From NCBI RefSeq assembly GCF_900112065.1, contig NZ_FOKE01000003.1:628249-692248 (forward strand): a stretch of DNA of 64,000 nucleotides, given 5' to 3'. A program made the translations under genes and the position numbers. Position 1 is the first letter of the stretch. Each line of letters starts with the position of its first letter. Positions 46,375 to 55,298 of the stretch are shown here, piece after piece. This stretch comes from Cohnella sp. OV330. GTDB lineage: Bacteria; Bacillota; Bacilli; Paenibacillales; Paenibacillaceae. A model generated the notes under the pieces. The model was not told the origin of the DNA. It saw only the letters and a list, made by a program, of their open reading frames with translations, and made no database searches.

Positions 46375-47214
46375 ATGGCGTTGAAGTGGGACGGACATAC
46401 GCATACGAAATTTTGTTATCACGGCAGTCCCGCTGAGTCGGACGCGTATCTGGATCGCGCGATCGCGCTCGGCTTCGTCCGCTATACGCTGAGCGAGCAT
46501 CCGCCGCTGCCGGACCGGTACGTGGACAATCCGAAGCTGATGGCGGAACTCGCGATGCCCGAGCGAGAGCTGCCTGAATATATGGCATACGCCGCCGAGG
46601 TCAAGGCGCGCTACGAGGGCCGCATCGAGGTCGCCGTCGGACTCGAGATGGACTATCTGCCGGGGATGACGGACTATTCCGACCGGCTGCTCGCGCCGTG
46701 GCTCGGCGAGCTGGAGGATATCGTCGTGTCCGTGCACTATTTGCCGGGCAAGGGCGGGATGCGCTGCATCGACTTTACGCCTGCGGACTTTGCCGACGCG
46801 TTCCTGGCGCATTACGGCTCGATGGATGCCGTCGCGGACGCTTATTACGATGCGGTGGAGGGCGCGATCGGCTGGGCTGCGACGCTGCCGAAGTCGATCC
46901 GCAGGCGTATCGGCCACGTCAACCTGATCCGCAAGTTCCATCGCGAGCTGCCGCCGATGGACGAGGATCGCGCGCGGGCGCGGCTTACGGCGCTGCTGCC
47001 GAAGCTGAAGGCGGCCGATCTCGCCCTCGACGTGAACGTGGCGGGCTTCCGCAAGCCGACCTGCGGCGAATCGTACGTGCCCGAGTGGCTCATCGATCGC
47101 TGCATCGCCGAAGGCGTCGGGCTGGTGTACGGCTCGGATACGCACAAGCCGGAAGAGGTCGGCGCGGATTGGGAATGGTTCGAGCGGGCGGTCGCCAAGG
47201 GCGGCGCACGTTGA
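46375..47214 (+). CDS. Histidinol-phosphatase-type PHP-domain protein
   Basis: A 279-residue PHP metallophosphatase similar to HisJ/HisK. The first metal site is DGHTHTKFCYHG; SEHPPLP, GLEMDYLPG, VVSVHYLPG and HVNLIRKF contribute other ligands, and YGSDTHKPEEVG gives the last. It removes phosphate from histidinol phosphate or a similar substrate in the cytoplasm. The start is 11 bp after the alcohol dehydrogenase gene and a terminator follows. With no his genes close by, another small phosphate ester is possible. Confidence 0.85.
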   Translation: MALKWDGHTHTKFCYHGSPAESDAYLDRAIALGFVRYTLSEHPPLPDRYVDNPKLMAELAMPERELPEYMAYAAEVKARYEGRIEVAVGLEMDYLPGMTDYSDRLLAPWLGELEDIVVSVHYLPGKGGMRCIDFTPADFADAFLAHYGSMDAVADAYYDAVEGAIGWAATLPKSIRRRIGHVNLIRKFHRELPPMDEDRARARLTALLPKLKAADLALDVNVAGFRKPTCGESYVPEWLIDRCIAEGVGLVYGSDTHKPEEVGADWEWFERAVAKGGAR

Positions 47215-47231
47215 GCGATTAACTAACGAAG

Positions 47232-47263
47232 GACGCGAATCCGCGAGGGTTCGCGTCTTTTTT
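47232..47263 (+). terminator. Rho-independent terminator after the PHP gene
   Basis: GACGCGAA pairs with TTCGCGTC, followed by six T. Confidence 0.9.
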
Positions 47264-47312
47264 ACCGGATACGTTTCAAATGAGCTAAAGCCGTTAAACC
47301 TGGCGTAAACGG

Positions 47313-47342
47313 TTGAACTACAAGCCGTCAATCGATTATGAT
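47313..47342 (+). promoter_or_regulatory. Promoter and possible operator of the SorC-family/deoC operon
   Basis: TTGAAC (47313-47318) and TATGAT (47337-47342) are separated by 18 bp, a good sigma-A promoter 30 bp before the start codon. Just upstream CCGTT and AACGG form an inverted repeat (about 47291-47312) that could bind the regulator encoded here. Confidence 0.6.
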
Positions 47343-47371
47343 GGTTCCAAATCCCGGACGGAGTGTTGCGC

Positions 47372-48322
47372 ATGAACCCAGAGACAGGCGGAGACCGGCT
47401 GGCCCGCATGATCGACACGGCGAAGATGTATTACGAACTGAATTACAGCCAGCAGGAGATTGCCGAGCGGCTCGGGATCTCGCGGCCGACGGTGTCCCGT
47501 TTCCTGCAACAGGCAAAGGACGAAGGCTACGTCCGCATTCAGATCGTCGATCCGCGCGAGAGCAACGACTCGCTCGCCGTCGGGCTGGAGCGCAAGTTCA
47601 AGCTTCGCAAGGCGGTCATCGTACCCGTGCCCCAATACGAGGATAACGTCGTTAAAAAGTACCTTGGCGAAGCGACGGCCGCCTATTTGCACGAGACGCT
47701 GGAGGACGGCGACACTATCGGCGTGACCTGGGGGACGACGCTCTACGAGGTCGCTTGCCGGCTGCGGGACCGGCAGCTTAAGGACGTGCGGGTCGTGCAG
47801 CTTAACGGCGGCGTCAGCCATTCGGAAACGAACACCTACGCGTACGAGATCGTCCAATTGTTCGGCAAGGCTTTTCACACGGTGCCGTACTTCATTCATC
47901 TGCCCGCTATCGTCGACCATGCGATCGTGCGGCATACGATCGAGGCGGATCGGCACATCGGCCGCATCCTGGCGCTGGGCAAGCAGGCGAATATCGCCGT
48001 AATCACCGTTGGTTCGCCGACCGACGATTCGGTGCTGATCAAGGCGAACTATTTTACGGAAAACGACTTGGCCCTGATCAAGGAGCGAGGCGCCGGCGAC
48101 CTATGCTCCCGTTATATCGATCGCGAAGGCAATCTCTGTTCGGAGGAGTTGAACCAGCGGACGATCGGGATCGAGCTCGAGGACCTGAAGCACAAGGAGT
48201 GCTCGGTGCTCGTCGCGGGCGGTCGCAAAAAGGCCGAGGGCATTTACGGCGCTTTGCGGGGAGAATATGCCAACGTGCTGATTACGGATCAATATACGGC
48301 CCAATACTTGTTGGAGAGATAA
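47372..48322 (+). CDS. deoR: SorC/DeoR-type sugar-binding transcriptional regulator
   Basis: A 316-residue repressor. The N-terminal helix-turn-helix is [30 protein letters not shown]. The effector domain contains [16 protein letters not shown] and [13 protein letters not shown], as in SorC-family proteins that sense phosphorylated sugars. The ATG at 47372 is 8 nt after GGAG; the GTG at 47363 overlaps the ribosome site. deoC lies 20 bp downstream, the same pairing as Bacillus deoR-deoC, so deoxyribose-5-phosphate is the probable effector. The symbol rests mainly on this context. Confidence 0.85.
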   Translation: MNPETGGDRLARMIDTAKMYYELNYSQQEIAERLGISRPTVSRFLQQAKDEGYVRIQIVDPRESNDSLAVGLERKFKLRKAVIVPVPQYEDNVVKKYLGEATAAYLHETLEDGDTIGVTWGTTLYEVACRLRDRQLKDVRVVQLNGGVSHSETNTYAYEIVQLFGKAFHTVPYFIHLPAIVDHAIVRHTIEADRHIGRILALGKQANIAVITVGSPTDDSVLIKANYFTENDLALIKERGAGDLCSRYIDREGNLCSEELNQRTIGIELEDLKHKECSVLVAGGRKKAEGIYGALRGEYANVLITDQYTAQYLLER

Positions 48323-48342
48323 TACGAAGGAGATGGACTGAC

Positions 48343-49044
48343 ATGACGATGAACGGGACAAATAGGGCGAACCCATCCTCCGATTCGCTAGCCGCTTATA
48401 TCGACCATACCGCGCTCAAGCCGGAAACGAGCCGCGACGATATCGTTCGACTGTGCGAGGAAGCGAAGCAGTATCGGTTCGCGACCGTCTGCGTGAACCC
48501 TTATTGGGTCAAGACTGCGGCCGCTCTGCTGGCCGGATCGGGCGTAGGAATCACGACGGTGATCGGATTCCCCCTGGGGGCGACCAGCACGTTCGCGAAA
48601 GCTGCGGAGGCCCGGGACGCCATCGCCGCGGGCGCGACCGAGATCGACATGGTGCTGAACGTCGGCGCGCTGAAGTCCGGGCTTTACGAGGAAGTCGAAC
48701 GCGACATCGCACGCGTGGCCGAGGCTTGCGAAGGCGCGGCTGTGCTTAAAGTTATTCTTGAGACCGGCCTCCTGGCGGACGAGGAAAAAGTAAAAGCGTG
48801 CGAGCTTTGCGTCGCGGCGGGCGCGGACTTCGTCAAGACGTCGACGGGCTTCGGTCCGGGCGGCGCGACCGCGGACGATATCGCCCTGATGCGGCGAACC
48901 GTCGGGCCCGATATCGGCGTGAAAGCGTCCGGCGGCGTGCGCGATGCCGCGACGGCACGCGCGATGATCGCGGCCGGCGCCACTCGCATCGGCGCGAGCG
49001 CCAGCATCGCGATCGTATCCGGCGGCACGGGCGGAGGGTACTGA
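48343..49044 (+). CDS. deoC: Deoxyribose-phosphate aldolase
   Basis: A 233-residue class I aldolase splitting 2-deoxyribose-5-phosphate into acetaldehyde and glyceraldehyde-3-phosphate in deoxynucleoside catabolism. Motifs: [27 protein letters not shown], Asp103 region in EIDMVLNVG, Lys136 in VLKVILET, and Schiff-base Lys165 in [19 protein letters not shown] closes the active site. The ATG at 48343 follows AAGGAG, and an earlier ATG at 48333 stops at once. The regulator gene is upstream and a terminator downstream; no other deo genes are adjacent. Confidence 0.95.
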   Translation: MTMNGTNRANPSSDSLAAYIDHTALKPETSRDDIVRLCEEAKQYRFATVCVNPYWVKTAAALLAGSGVGITTVIGFPLGATSTFAKAAEARDAIAAGATEIDMVLNVGALKSGLYEEVERDIARVAEACEGAAVLKVILETGLLADEEKVKACELCVAAGADFVKTSTGFGPGGATADDIALMRRTVGPDIGVKASGGVRDAATARAMIAAGATRIGASASIAIVSGGTGGGY

Positions 49045-49096
49045 GAACGAGGCGTGCGGATCGATTTGATCGAATCCGCCGAACGTTATGATGGAG

Positions 49097-49134
49097 CACG
49101 GAATCGCCGCATTGGAGCGGAGATTCCGTGTTTT
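49097..49134 (+). terminator. Rho-independent terminator after deoC
   Basis: CACGGAATC and GATTCCGTG form a perfect 9-bp stem around a 16-base loop, followed by TTTTC. Confidence 0.85.
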
Positions 49135-49215
49135 CTGTTTTCGTTATTTATTTCGTATGGTAATGTTGTATGCGAGTTCCATTTTCTGTTTGAGAACTGG
49201 GAATAGGAGGCGATT

Positions 49216-49488
49216 ATGATGAATAATGCGGCCTACAAGGTAGAGATCGAGTTGTTTTTGACGGAGACGGAGAGTTTGAAGGCGCAGATACATAGCCTCA
49301 GGACGGAGAATAATATTCTAAAAGCCGAGAAGGACCGGCTTCTATCGGAGATTGAGCACCTGAAATCGGAAAAGGAACAAATGCATGCCCGGCTGCTGGA
49401 GAGTGGACGTAGGCTGCTGCTTAGTGGCATAGATGCAGCGGAGGTTGCGCGCATTACGGGCTTGTCGCCGGACGAGCTGGAAGCTTAG
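49216..49488 (+). CDS. Small coiled-coil protein with Rpn-like C-terminal motif
   Basis: A 90-residue protein. Residues about 8-62 are a continuous heptad-type coiled coil (SLKAQIHSLRTENNILKAE, LLSEIEHLKSEKEQM). The end, GIDAAEVARITGLSPDELEA, resembles the C-terminal motif of Rpn-type PD-(D/E)XK transposase-like nucleases and related proteins. The start has a GGAGG site; ATG at 49216 or 49219. No nuclease domain is present, so it is either a stand-alone adaptor or the tail of a decayed gene. No function assigned. Confidence 0.65.
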   Translation: MMNNAAYKVEIELFLTETESLKAQIHSLRTENNILKAEKDRLLSEIEHLKSEKEQMHARLLESGRRLLLSGIDAAEVARITGLSPDELEA

Positions 49489-49522
49489 TTCGTCACGATC
49501 GTTTGTTATAGCGTCATTCGAC

Positions 49523-49543
49523 AGGCTGCTCAGGCAGCCTTTT
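49523..49543 (+). terminator. Short terminator after the coiled-coil gene
   Basis: AGGCTGC and GCAGCCT pair around TCAG, followed by TTTT. Confidence 0.7.
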
Positions 49544-49576
49544 GCTGTTCAGTGTCATCGGCAACCACGGACACCT

Positions 49577-49766
49577 GTTGTCGGACCTAGGATCCGCTAT
49601 TTTCGGATTTATCGACTTACTCCTGGGCTAACGGACCGTACGTCCGTTAAATAGCTTAAAACGACCTCTGACGCCCCGTTTTTCCTCAAATAGCGGCGCC
49701 TCTGTCCGCAATAACTGTTTTTTGCCCACTTCCGGCGCAAATAGCGGCTCCTCGGTCCAAGATAAC
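49577..49766. repeat. Three copies of a roughly 28-bp AAATAGCGG repeat
   Basis: Copies at 49688-49715 and 49739-49766 share AAATAGCGGC-CCTC-GTCC-ATAAC. A third lies inverted at 49577-49604 (ATAGCGGATCCTAGGTCC on the minus strand). They are not coding. Confidence 0.75.
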
Positions 49767-50036
49767 CGCCACCTTTCCAGTCATACCGATGCCAAAGTTC
49801 ACCTTAAACGCCTCACATCCGCGTTTTTCGTAGTTAACGCCTCCCCTGCTCGCCTTACCCGCCCCCAACAAGCATAGACGACCCGCCAAGCCTGCATATA
49901 CAATGGCATCAGGCCTTCTTCATGTGCGTTATTACGCAAATCGTGCGCCGTCCCACGGACTTTTCGCAAACGCATACACGGGGACGAGGCCGATCCGCCA
50001 TACTGGAGGAGCCGACAGACGACGGGAGGTCCCGCA

Positions 50037-51833
50037 TTGAAGCTTCATCTGAAGAATCCGCTCACGAGAATGAAGGTCAAGCAGCAGCTGATCCTGCTGT
50101 TCCTGCTGCTGGTCAGCCCCGTGTTCGCGCTGAACTGGTACGCCAACGCGAGAGCCGAGGACATTCTGAAGCAGCATGTGACGAGCGCGTACGCGGAGCT
50201 GAACAAGCAGAACCTCGCGCTCATGAACCGCGACATGGACACGGTCAGCCGCGTGATGACGACGCTGATCCAGCATTCGGTCATCCAGTCGCTGAACCCG
50301 ATGAGCGGCGATACCGCCGACCGAGTGCGGCAGTACGCCGACGCCGACAAGCTGCTCTCCTCCTATTCGATGGGGATGAACGGCGGAGAGGCCGTCTATT
50401 ATTACTTATACGCCTACGATCCGAACAACCGTTACGAATTCGCGCCGACGCCTTCCTCGAAGTTCAAGGCGGTGGGCGGCGTCTACTTTTATAACGATCA
50501 ACAGAAGCCCGAATGGATCGACGAGATTTTGAGCAAACGGGGCAAAGGTTATCTTCGCATCATGAAGGATCTGGGCTCTTCCTCCAGGCCGGATACGCTC
50601 GCTTACGTGCGAGCCGTGTACAGTACGAGTCAGGGCAACCAGGTCGTCGGCGTGCTCGTCGCCACGAACATCAACCGCAAGCTGGTCGAGTCGATGCGGA
50701 CGGTCTCGCTGCCCGACAAGGGCGAGATTTACTTGACCGATTACGAGGACAGAGTGCTGGCTTCATCGACCGGTCCCATCGGGGATCGGCTCGCGCTGCC
50801 GGCGGAGCTTCGCGCGGGAGATGACGTCGAAGGGCAGTCCAACGTGATTACGGACGGCTATATCTATGTGCAGAGCTATCAATATTTGACGCAGCAGAAG
50901 CTGATCTACAAGATCCCGACGCGCTCGCTGCTCCAGCAGCAGAATGAGTTGAAGTTCGTCATCCAGCTGATCTCCATCGTCTACTTCGTCTTTTGCATCG
51001 TCGTCATGGCGTATTTCTGGCGCTCGCTCCTGACGCCGCTTCAGCGGCTCGCCGTGTTCACGCGGTCGTACGTGCCGGGCAAAAGGGTACCCGAGCAGGC
51101 GGCGATCGACCGCAACGACGAGGTGGGCGTGCTCATGCACTCGGTGTACGGGATGGCGGGGAGGCTCAACTCGCTCATCGAGGACCGCTACCTGATGGAG
51201 ATCAAGCAGAAGGAGGCGCAGTTGCAGCTGCTCTACCAGCAGATTAATCCGCATCTGCTATACAATACGCTCGAGAGCATCTATTGGAAAAGCACGCTCG
51301 AGGGGCAGTCCGAATCCGGCGAAATGATCAAGGAGCTGGCCCAATTAATGCGAATCGGGCTGAGCCGCGGACGCGACCTGATCACGCTCGAGGAGGAGCT
51401 GGCGCATGCGAAGGCGTATACGAGCCTGCAGCAAAAACGCTACGAATACGGCTTTTCCGTGACCTGGGATATCGACGAGCGGACGCTCGCCGACCTGATC
51501 CCGAAGATCGTGATCCAGCCGTTGATCGAGAACGCGATCCTTCACGGCGTGCGGAATATGGGGGAGGACGGCGAGATCGCGATCAGTGCGAGATTGGCCG
51601 ATGGCGATGTCGAGATCAGCGTCGAGGACAACGGCTACAAAGAGACCGACTACGAAGCGATCGCCCGCCTGCTCGAAGGCGATAACGGGAGCGAGGGAGC
51701 CGGCTACGGCATCCGCAACGTGCAGCAGCGCATTCGCCTGCAGTTCGGCGCCGAATACGGGTTGGCTTACCGGCCTCGCGAAGGCGGCGGTACGGTCGCG
51801 AGCATCGTGCTGCCGGCTAAGCGCGAGTTATAG
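50037..51833 (+). CDS. YesM-type sensor histidine kinase
   Basis: A 598-residue membrane kinase. Helix 1 is about 17-36 (LILLFLLLVSPVFALNWYA) and helix 2 about 302-322; between them lies an outside sensing region of about 265 residues. A HAMP domain follows, then the His_kinase domain with His406 in QQINPHLLYNTLESIYW and the ATPase boxes PLIENAILHGV and GYGIRNVQQRI. The TTG start follows GGGAGGT. It is 14 bp upstream of the AraC-type response regulator and next to a sugar ABC transporter, the normal Paenibacillus arrangement for sensing an external saccharide. Confidence 0.92.
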   Translation: MKLHLKNPLTRMKVKQQLILLFLLLVSPVFALNWYANARAEDILKQHVTSAYAELNKQNLALMNRDMDTVSRVMTTLIQHSVIQSLNPMSGDTADRVRQYADADKLLSSYSMGMNGGEAVYYYLYAYDPNNRYEFAPTPSSKFKAVGGVYFYNDQQKPEWIDEILSKRGKGYLRIMKDLGSSSRPDTLAYVRAVYSTSQGNQVVGVLVATNINRKLVESMRTVSLPDKGEIYLTDYEDRVLASSTGPIGDRLALPAELRAGDDVEGQSNVITDGYIYVQSYQYLTQQKLIYKIPTRSLLQQQNELKFVIQLISIVYFVFCIVVMAYFWRSLLTPLQRLAVFTRSYVPGKRVPEQAAIDRNDEVGVLMHSVYGMAGRLNSLIEDRYLMEIKQKEAQLQLLYQQINPHLLYNTLESIYWKSTLEGQSESGEMIKELAQLMRIGLSRGRDLITLEEELAHAKAYTSLQQKRYEYGFSVTWDIDERTLADLIPKIVIQPLIENAILHGVRNMGEDGEIAISARLADGDVEISVEDNGYKETDYEAIARLLEGDNGSEGAGYGIRNVQQRIRLQFGAEYGLAYRPREGGGTVASIVLPAKREL

Positions 51834-51847
51834 AAGGGGGAACGGGG

Positions 51848-53164
51848 ATGTACAACATCTTGATCGTCGACGACGAGCCGCTCATTTGCAAAGGCCTCGG
51901 CAACCTGCTGCTGTCGTCGGGATTGAACATCAAGGAGATCTTCTTGGCGGGCAGCGGCCACGAAGCGCTCGATTACTTGCGAATGGAAAATATCGATCTG
52001 CTGATCACGGACATTCAGATGGGCGCGATGAACGGCATCGAGCTTATGCACCAGGCGAAGATCATCAAGCCTTGGGTGCAGGCGATCGTCATATCCGCGC
52101 ACGAGACGTTCCAATACGCGCAGCTCGCCATTAAGCTGGGCGCCAAGGATTATATCATCAAGCCGATCAAAAGCGAACAGTTCCTCGATTCCGTGCGCGA
52201 GGTGCTGCTTCATATGGATAAGCCGCTTCCCGCGGAAGGGGACCTGCTTTCCCAGCTTCGCGAGCATTTTCGCATGGAGGCACCCGGTCCCCATCGGACG
52301 GAACGGCTGAACGCCGTTTTATCCGGCGTGGAGGCGGTTCCCGAAGAGGCGGAGCTGGCGCGGCTTGGGCTTGCGGGACCATACTTCGCCGTCGTCAAGG
52401 TCAAGCTCGATCCCGATCGCGAGCAATCCGGCCGCCGCTACGGCGAAGGAGACGAGCCGCTGCTTCAATATGCCGCGCTCAACATCGTCAGCGAGCTCCT
52501 CGGCAAGGATTGGAGCTACGACGCCTTTTATACGCCCGGGATCGAAGTCTCCGTACTGATCCAATGGGACGACGAGAGCTTCGGCGACTCCAGCGTCGAC
52601 AAGATCAACCAGCTCGAGCTGATCGGCCGCAGCCTCCACCACAACATTTCCAAGTACCTGAACCTGCCCTGCGTCGTCGGCATCAGCCAGATTCTTAAGG
52701 GAGCCGCCTTCCTGCCCGCGCTCGGGGAGCAAGCCCGCAAGGCGATCTTGTGGAACCGCGAGCACAAGGACCATCACGTGTTTTACTACGGGGACTTCAA
52801 GTGGAGCCTATTCGGCAAGGAGCCGACCGAGGAAGAGTGGACGGAGCAGAACAATCAGATCGTGGAAAAGGCAATGGCCTACATCCAGCAAAATTTCGCG
52901 CAAAAGGGCCTGACCCTGCATGAGGTGGCACAGCGGAATCACGTCAGTCCGAACTACTTAAGCTACCTTTTCAAGAAAAACACCGGCTTCAACCTATGGG
53001 AATACGTCATCAAGCTCCGGATGGAGGAAAGCAAGCGCCTGCTGCAGCAGACCGATCTGCGCCGCTACGAGATCGCCGAGCGGGTGGGCTACGAATCGCC
53101 GGAACATTTTAGCAAAATATTCAAGAAATACTATGGAATCTCGCCGAGCGAGCTGAAGAAGTAA
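51848..53164 (+). CDS. YesN-type response regulator with AraC DNA-binding domain
   Basis: A 438-residue regulator. The receiver (1-120) has Asp9/Asp10 acidic pocket, phospho-acceptor Asp55 in LLITDIQMGAMNG and Lys in YIIKPIKSEQF. A middle region of about 200 residues has no assigned function. The C-terminal AraC domain has LTLHEVAQRNHVSPNYLSYLFKK and YEIAERVGYESPEHFSKIFKKYYG. It should receive phosphate from the YesM-type kinase and activate the transporter genes 94 bp downstream. Confidence 0.92.
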   Translation: MYNILIVDDEPLICKGLGNLLLSSGLNIKEIFLAGSGHEALDYLRMENIDLLITDIQMGAMNGIELMHQAKIIKPWVQAIVISAHETFQYAQLAIKLGAKDYIIKPIKSEQFLDSVREVLLHMDKPLPAEGDLLSQLREHFRMEAPGPHRTERLNAVLSGVEAVPEEAELARLGLAGPYFAVVKVKLDPDREQSGRRYGEGDEPLLQYAALNIVSELLGKDWSYDAFYTPGIEVSVLIQWDDESFGDSSVDKINQLELIGRSLHHNISKYLNLPCVVGISQILKGAAFLPALGEQARKAILWNREHKDHHVFYYGDFKWSLFGKEPTEEEWTEQNNQIVEKAMAYIQQNFAQKGLTLHEVAQRNHVSPNYLSYLFKKNTGFNLWEYVIKLRMEESKRLLQQTDLRRYEIAERVGYESPEHFSKIFKKYYGISPSELKK

Positions 53165-53257
53165 GATCACTCACGATCCGAATAGATACGCACATATTCA
53201 GCGGGGGGCCCTTTTTCTACAATAAGGAGGAGGCACAAAAAGAAAGAGGGAGACCGT

Positions 53258-54181
53258 ATGAATCAGACAACCGCCGTAGCCAGCCCGCTGAACGCGGATA
53301 CGACCAAGCCGCGGGGCCGATGGAGGAAGCATGCGTGGGGATATGCCTTCGTGCTGCCGGCCGTCGCGATTTTTCTGCTGTTCCTGTGGCTGCCGATCGT
53401 CAAGGGGATCGTGTTCAGCTTTTACCACATCGACTTCGTGAAGGGCAATTCCTACGTCGGACTCGACAATTACAAGCTGATCTTCAAGGACCCCGACGTC
53501 GGGACCGCCGTGAAGAACACGCTGTATTATATGTTTTTGTGCATCGTCATCGGCTTCTGGGTGCCGATCCTGTTCGCCATCTCGATCTCCGAGCTGCGCC
53601 GCTTCCAGGGATTCGCGCGCATCGCCGCCTATCTCCCTTACGTCGTGCCGGTCGTCGTACTCTATGGCTTGTGGCGCTGGCTGTACGATCCGGTCGGCCC
53701 GTTTAACGCGGCGCTCGAGAAGGTCGGCATCACCCCGATCAGCTTCATGACCGACAAGAGCTGGTCGATGATCTCCATCGTCATCATGGAAACGTGGCAG
53801 CAGTTCGGATCCGCGATGCTGATCTATCTGGCCGCGATTCTGAGCATTCCCCGGGACTGGTACGAGGCGGCCGAGATCGACGGCGCCGGCGTCTGGCGCC
53901 GCATCTGGCATATCGCGCTGCCGTCCATCCGCAACCAGATCGGGCTCATGCTGCTGCTGCAGCTGATCGGCACGTCCCAAGGCTACCAGTCCCAGCTCGC
54001 CATGCTCGACGGAGGCCCGAACAACGCCACGCTGACTTACGCGCTCTACATCGTCAAATATGCGTTCAATAGCTTCAATTACGGCGTCGCATCGGCGCTC
54101 GGGGTGCTCATGTTCCTTGTCCTCGGCGTGCTGGCCGTCATCCAGCACCGGCTGTCCGCCAAAGGAGGGAATGCGGCATGA
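53258..54181 (+). CDS. Carbohydrate ABC permease (MalF/UgpA type)
   Basis: A 307-residue six-helix permease. The first helix is GYAFVLPAVAIFLLFLWLPIV and the EAA loop is YEAAEIDGAGVWRRIWHIALPSIR. AGAGGGAG precedes the ATG. Its stop overlaps the next permease in an ATGA. It carries sugars across the membrane with the partner permease, a shared ATPase elsewhere in the genome and the lipoprotein encoded downstream. Confidence 0.92.
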   Translation: MNQTTAVASPLNADTTKPRGRWRKHAWGYAFVLPAVAIFLLFLWLPIVKGIVFSFYHIDFVKGNSYVGLDNYKLIFKDPDVGTAVKNTLYYMFLCIVIGFWVPILFAISISELRRFQGFARIAAYLPYVVPVVVLYGLWRWLYDPVGPFNAALEKVGITPISFMTDKSWSMISIVIMETWQQFGSAMLIYLAAILSIPRDWYEAAEIDGAGVWRRIWHIALPSIRNQIGLMLLLQLIGTSQGYQSQLAMLDGGPNNATLTYALYIVKYAFNSFNYGVASALGVLMFLVLGVLAVIQHRLSAKGGNAA

Positions 54182-55047
54182 AAAGCGCTGAACGCGGCAT
54201 CATCTCCAGCTACGACATGAAAAAGCCGCTGAACAAGGCGGTCTACATCCTGATGTGCATCGTCGTCGCCGTCATGTGTATAAGCATGCTGTACCCGATC
54301 GCGACCGCGCTCTTCAACGGGCTTAAGGCCAACGTCGAGGTCAACTCCTTTCCGCCGCACTTCCTGCCGCAGGAATGGCACTTCGATAATTATAAGAAGG
54401 GCTGGAGCTTCATCGATCTCCCGCTCTATCTGAGAAATACGATGCTCATCTTCGTCGGCAACATGGTCGTCACGGTCGTCGTCATCGGATTCGCGGCGTT
54501 CAGCCTGTCGCGGCTGGATTGGCCGTACCGCAAAGCCGTCTATTACTTCTTTCTGGCGACGCTGTTCATCCCGCCGACGACGTACATCATCCCGAACTTC
54601 ATCAATCTGCGCGACCTGCATCTGATGAACACGTTCTGGGCATTCTGGCTGCCCGCCGGCGCAAACGCGTTTTACCTACTGCTGCTCAAGAGCTTTTTCG
54701 ACGGCATCAACCAGGAGCTGTTCGAGGCGTTCCGCGTGGACGGCGCATCCGAGCCGCGCGTCTTCTGGCAGCTCGCCTTCCCGCTGTCCCTGCCGATCTT
54801 CGCGACGCTGGCCATTTTCGTCTTCGCCACGTCGTGGAACGACTGGTTCTGGCCGAGCATGGTCATGGGGGGAGAGCACTATCCGCTTGCGACCGCGATC
54901 AAGAAGTTCGTCATCGACGCCCGGCGGCTCGACCTGAACATCCGGTTCGCCATTCTGACGATGATCATGATCCCGCCGATCGCCATCTTCCTGATCTTCC
55001 AGCGCTTTATCGTGCGGGGCTTGCACCTGGGCGGCGTCAAGGGGTAA
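54178..55047 (+). CDS. Carbohydrate ABC permease (MalG/UgpE type)
   Basis: A 289-residue permease with six helices. It has ISMLYPIATALFNGLKAN in the first helix, LFIPPTTYIIPNFINLRDLHLMNTFWAF in the middle and the EAA loop EAFRVDGASEPRVFWQLAFPLSLPI. The C-terminal FQRFIVRGLHLGGVKG is typical. It is translationally coupled to the upstream permease. Confidence 0.92.
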   Translation: MKSAERGIISSYDMKKPLNKAVYILMCIVVAVMCISMLYPIATALFNGLKANVEVNSFPPHFLPQEWHFDNYKKGWSFIDLPLYLRNTMLIFVGNMVVTVVVIGFAAFSLSRLDWPYRKAVYYFFLATLFIPPTTYIIPNFINLRDLHLMNTFWAFWLPAGANAFYLLLLKSFFDGINQELFEAFRVDGASEPRVFWQLAFPLSLPIFATLAIFVFATSWNDWFWPSMVMGGEHYPLATAIKKFVIDARRLDLNIRFAILTMIMIPPIAIFLIFQRFIVRGLHLGGVKG

Positions 55048-55158
55048 GCGATGCGTTGGAAAGCGTATGCTTGGAGCCCGATCCGCGGGCGTTATGCATC
55101 CGTCGGCTAAGGGCGCGATTTAGGCGGATGCGAGGCGCGTATGTGCGGTTCTACGCAG

Positions 55159-55187
55159 GGCGAATGTGCGATTTTACGCACATCGCC
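55159..55187. repeat. Hairpin-forming TGCA-type repeat
   Basis: GGCGA-a-TGTGCG pairs with CGCACA-TCGCC around a short AT loop, without a T run. It lies in the gap of about 250 bp between permease and binding-protein genes and belongs to the same loose family as the repeats at 40.6 kb. It may act as an mRNA-processing or stability element. Confidence 0.5.
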
Positions 55188-55298
55188 GGATCGTAAACCT
55201 GCACACGATCGAAGTAGGAATGCACATCGCGCCGGTGCAAACGCCTCCATTATGATGAGCGTGTAACCAATTCATACCTATCGAAAAGGGGAGTTACC

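Larger units (their letters stand above)
49489..50036. other. Intergenic region with terminator and dispersed repeats
   Basis: No gene is supported here. It holds a small terminator (49523-49543), three copies of the AAATAGCGG repeat (49577-49766) and, near 50010, a GC-rich leader for the kinase gene with GGGAGGT before its TTG start. Confidence 0.65.
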
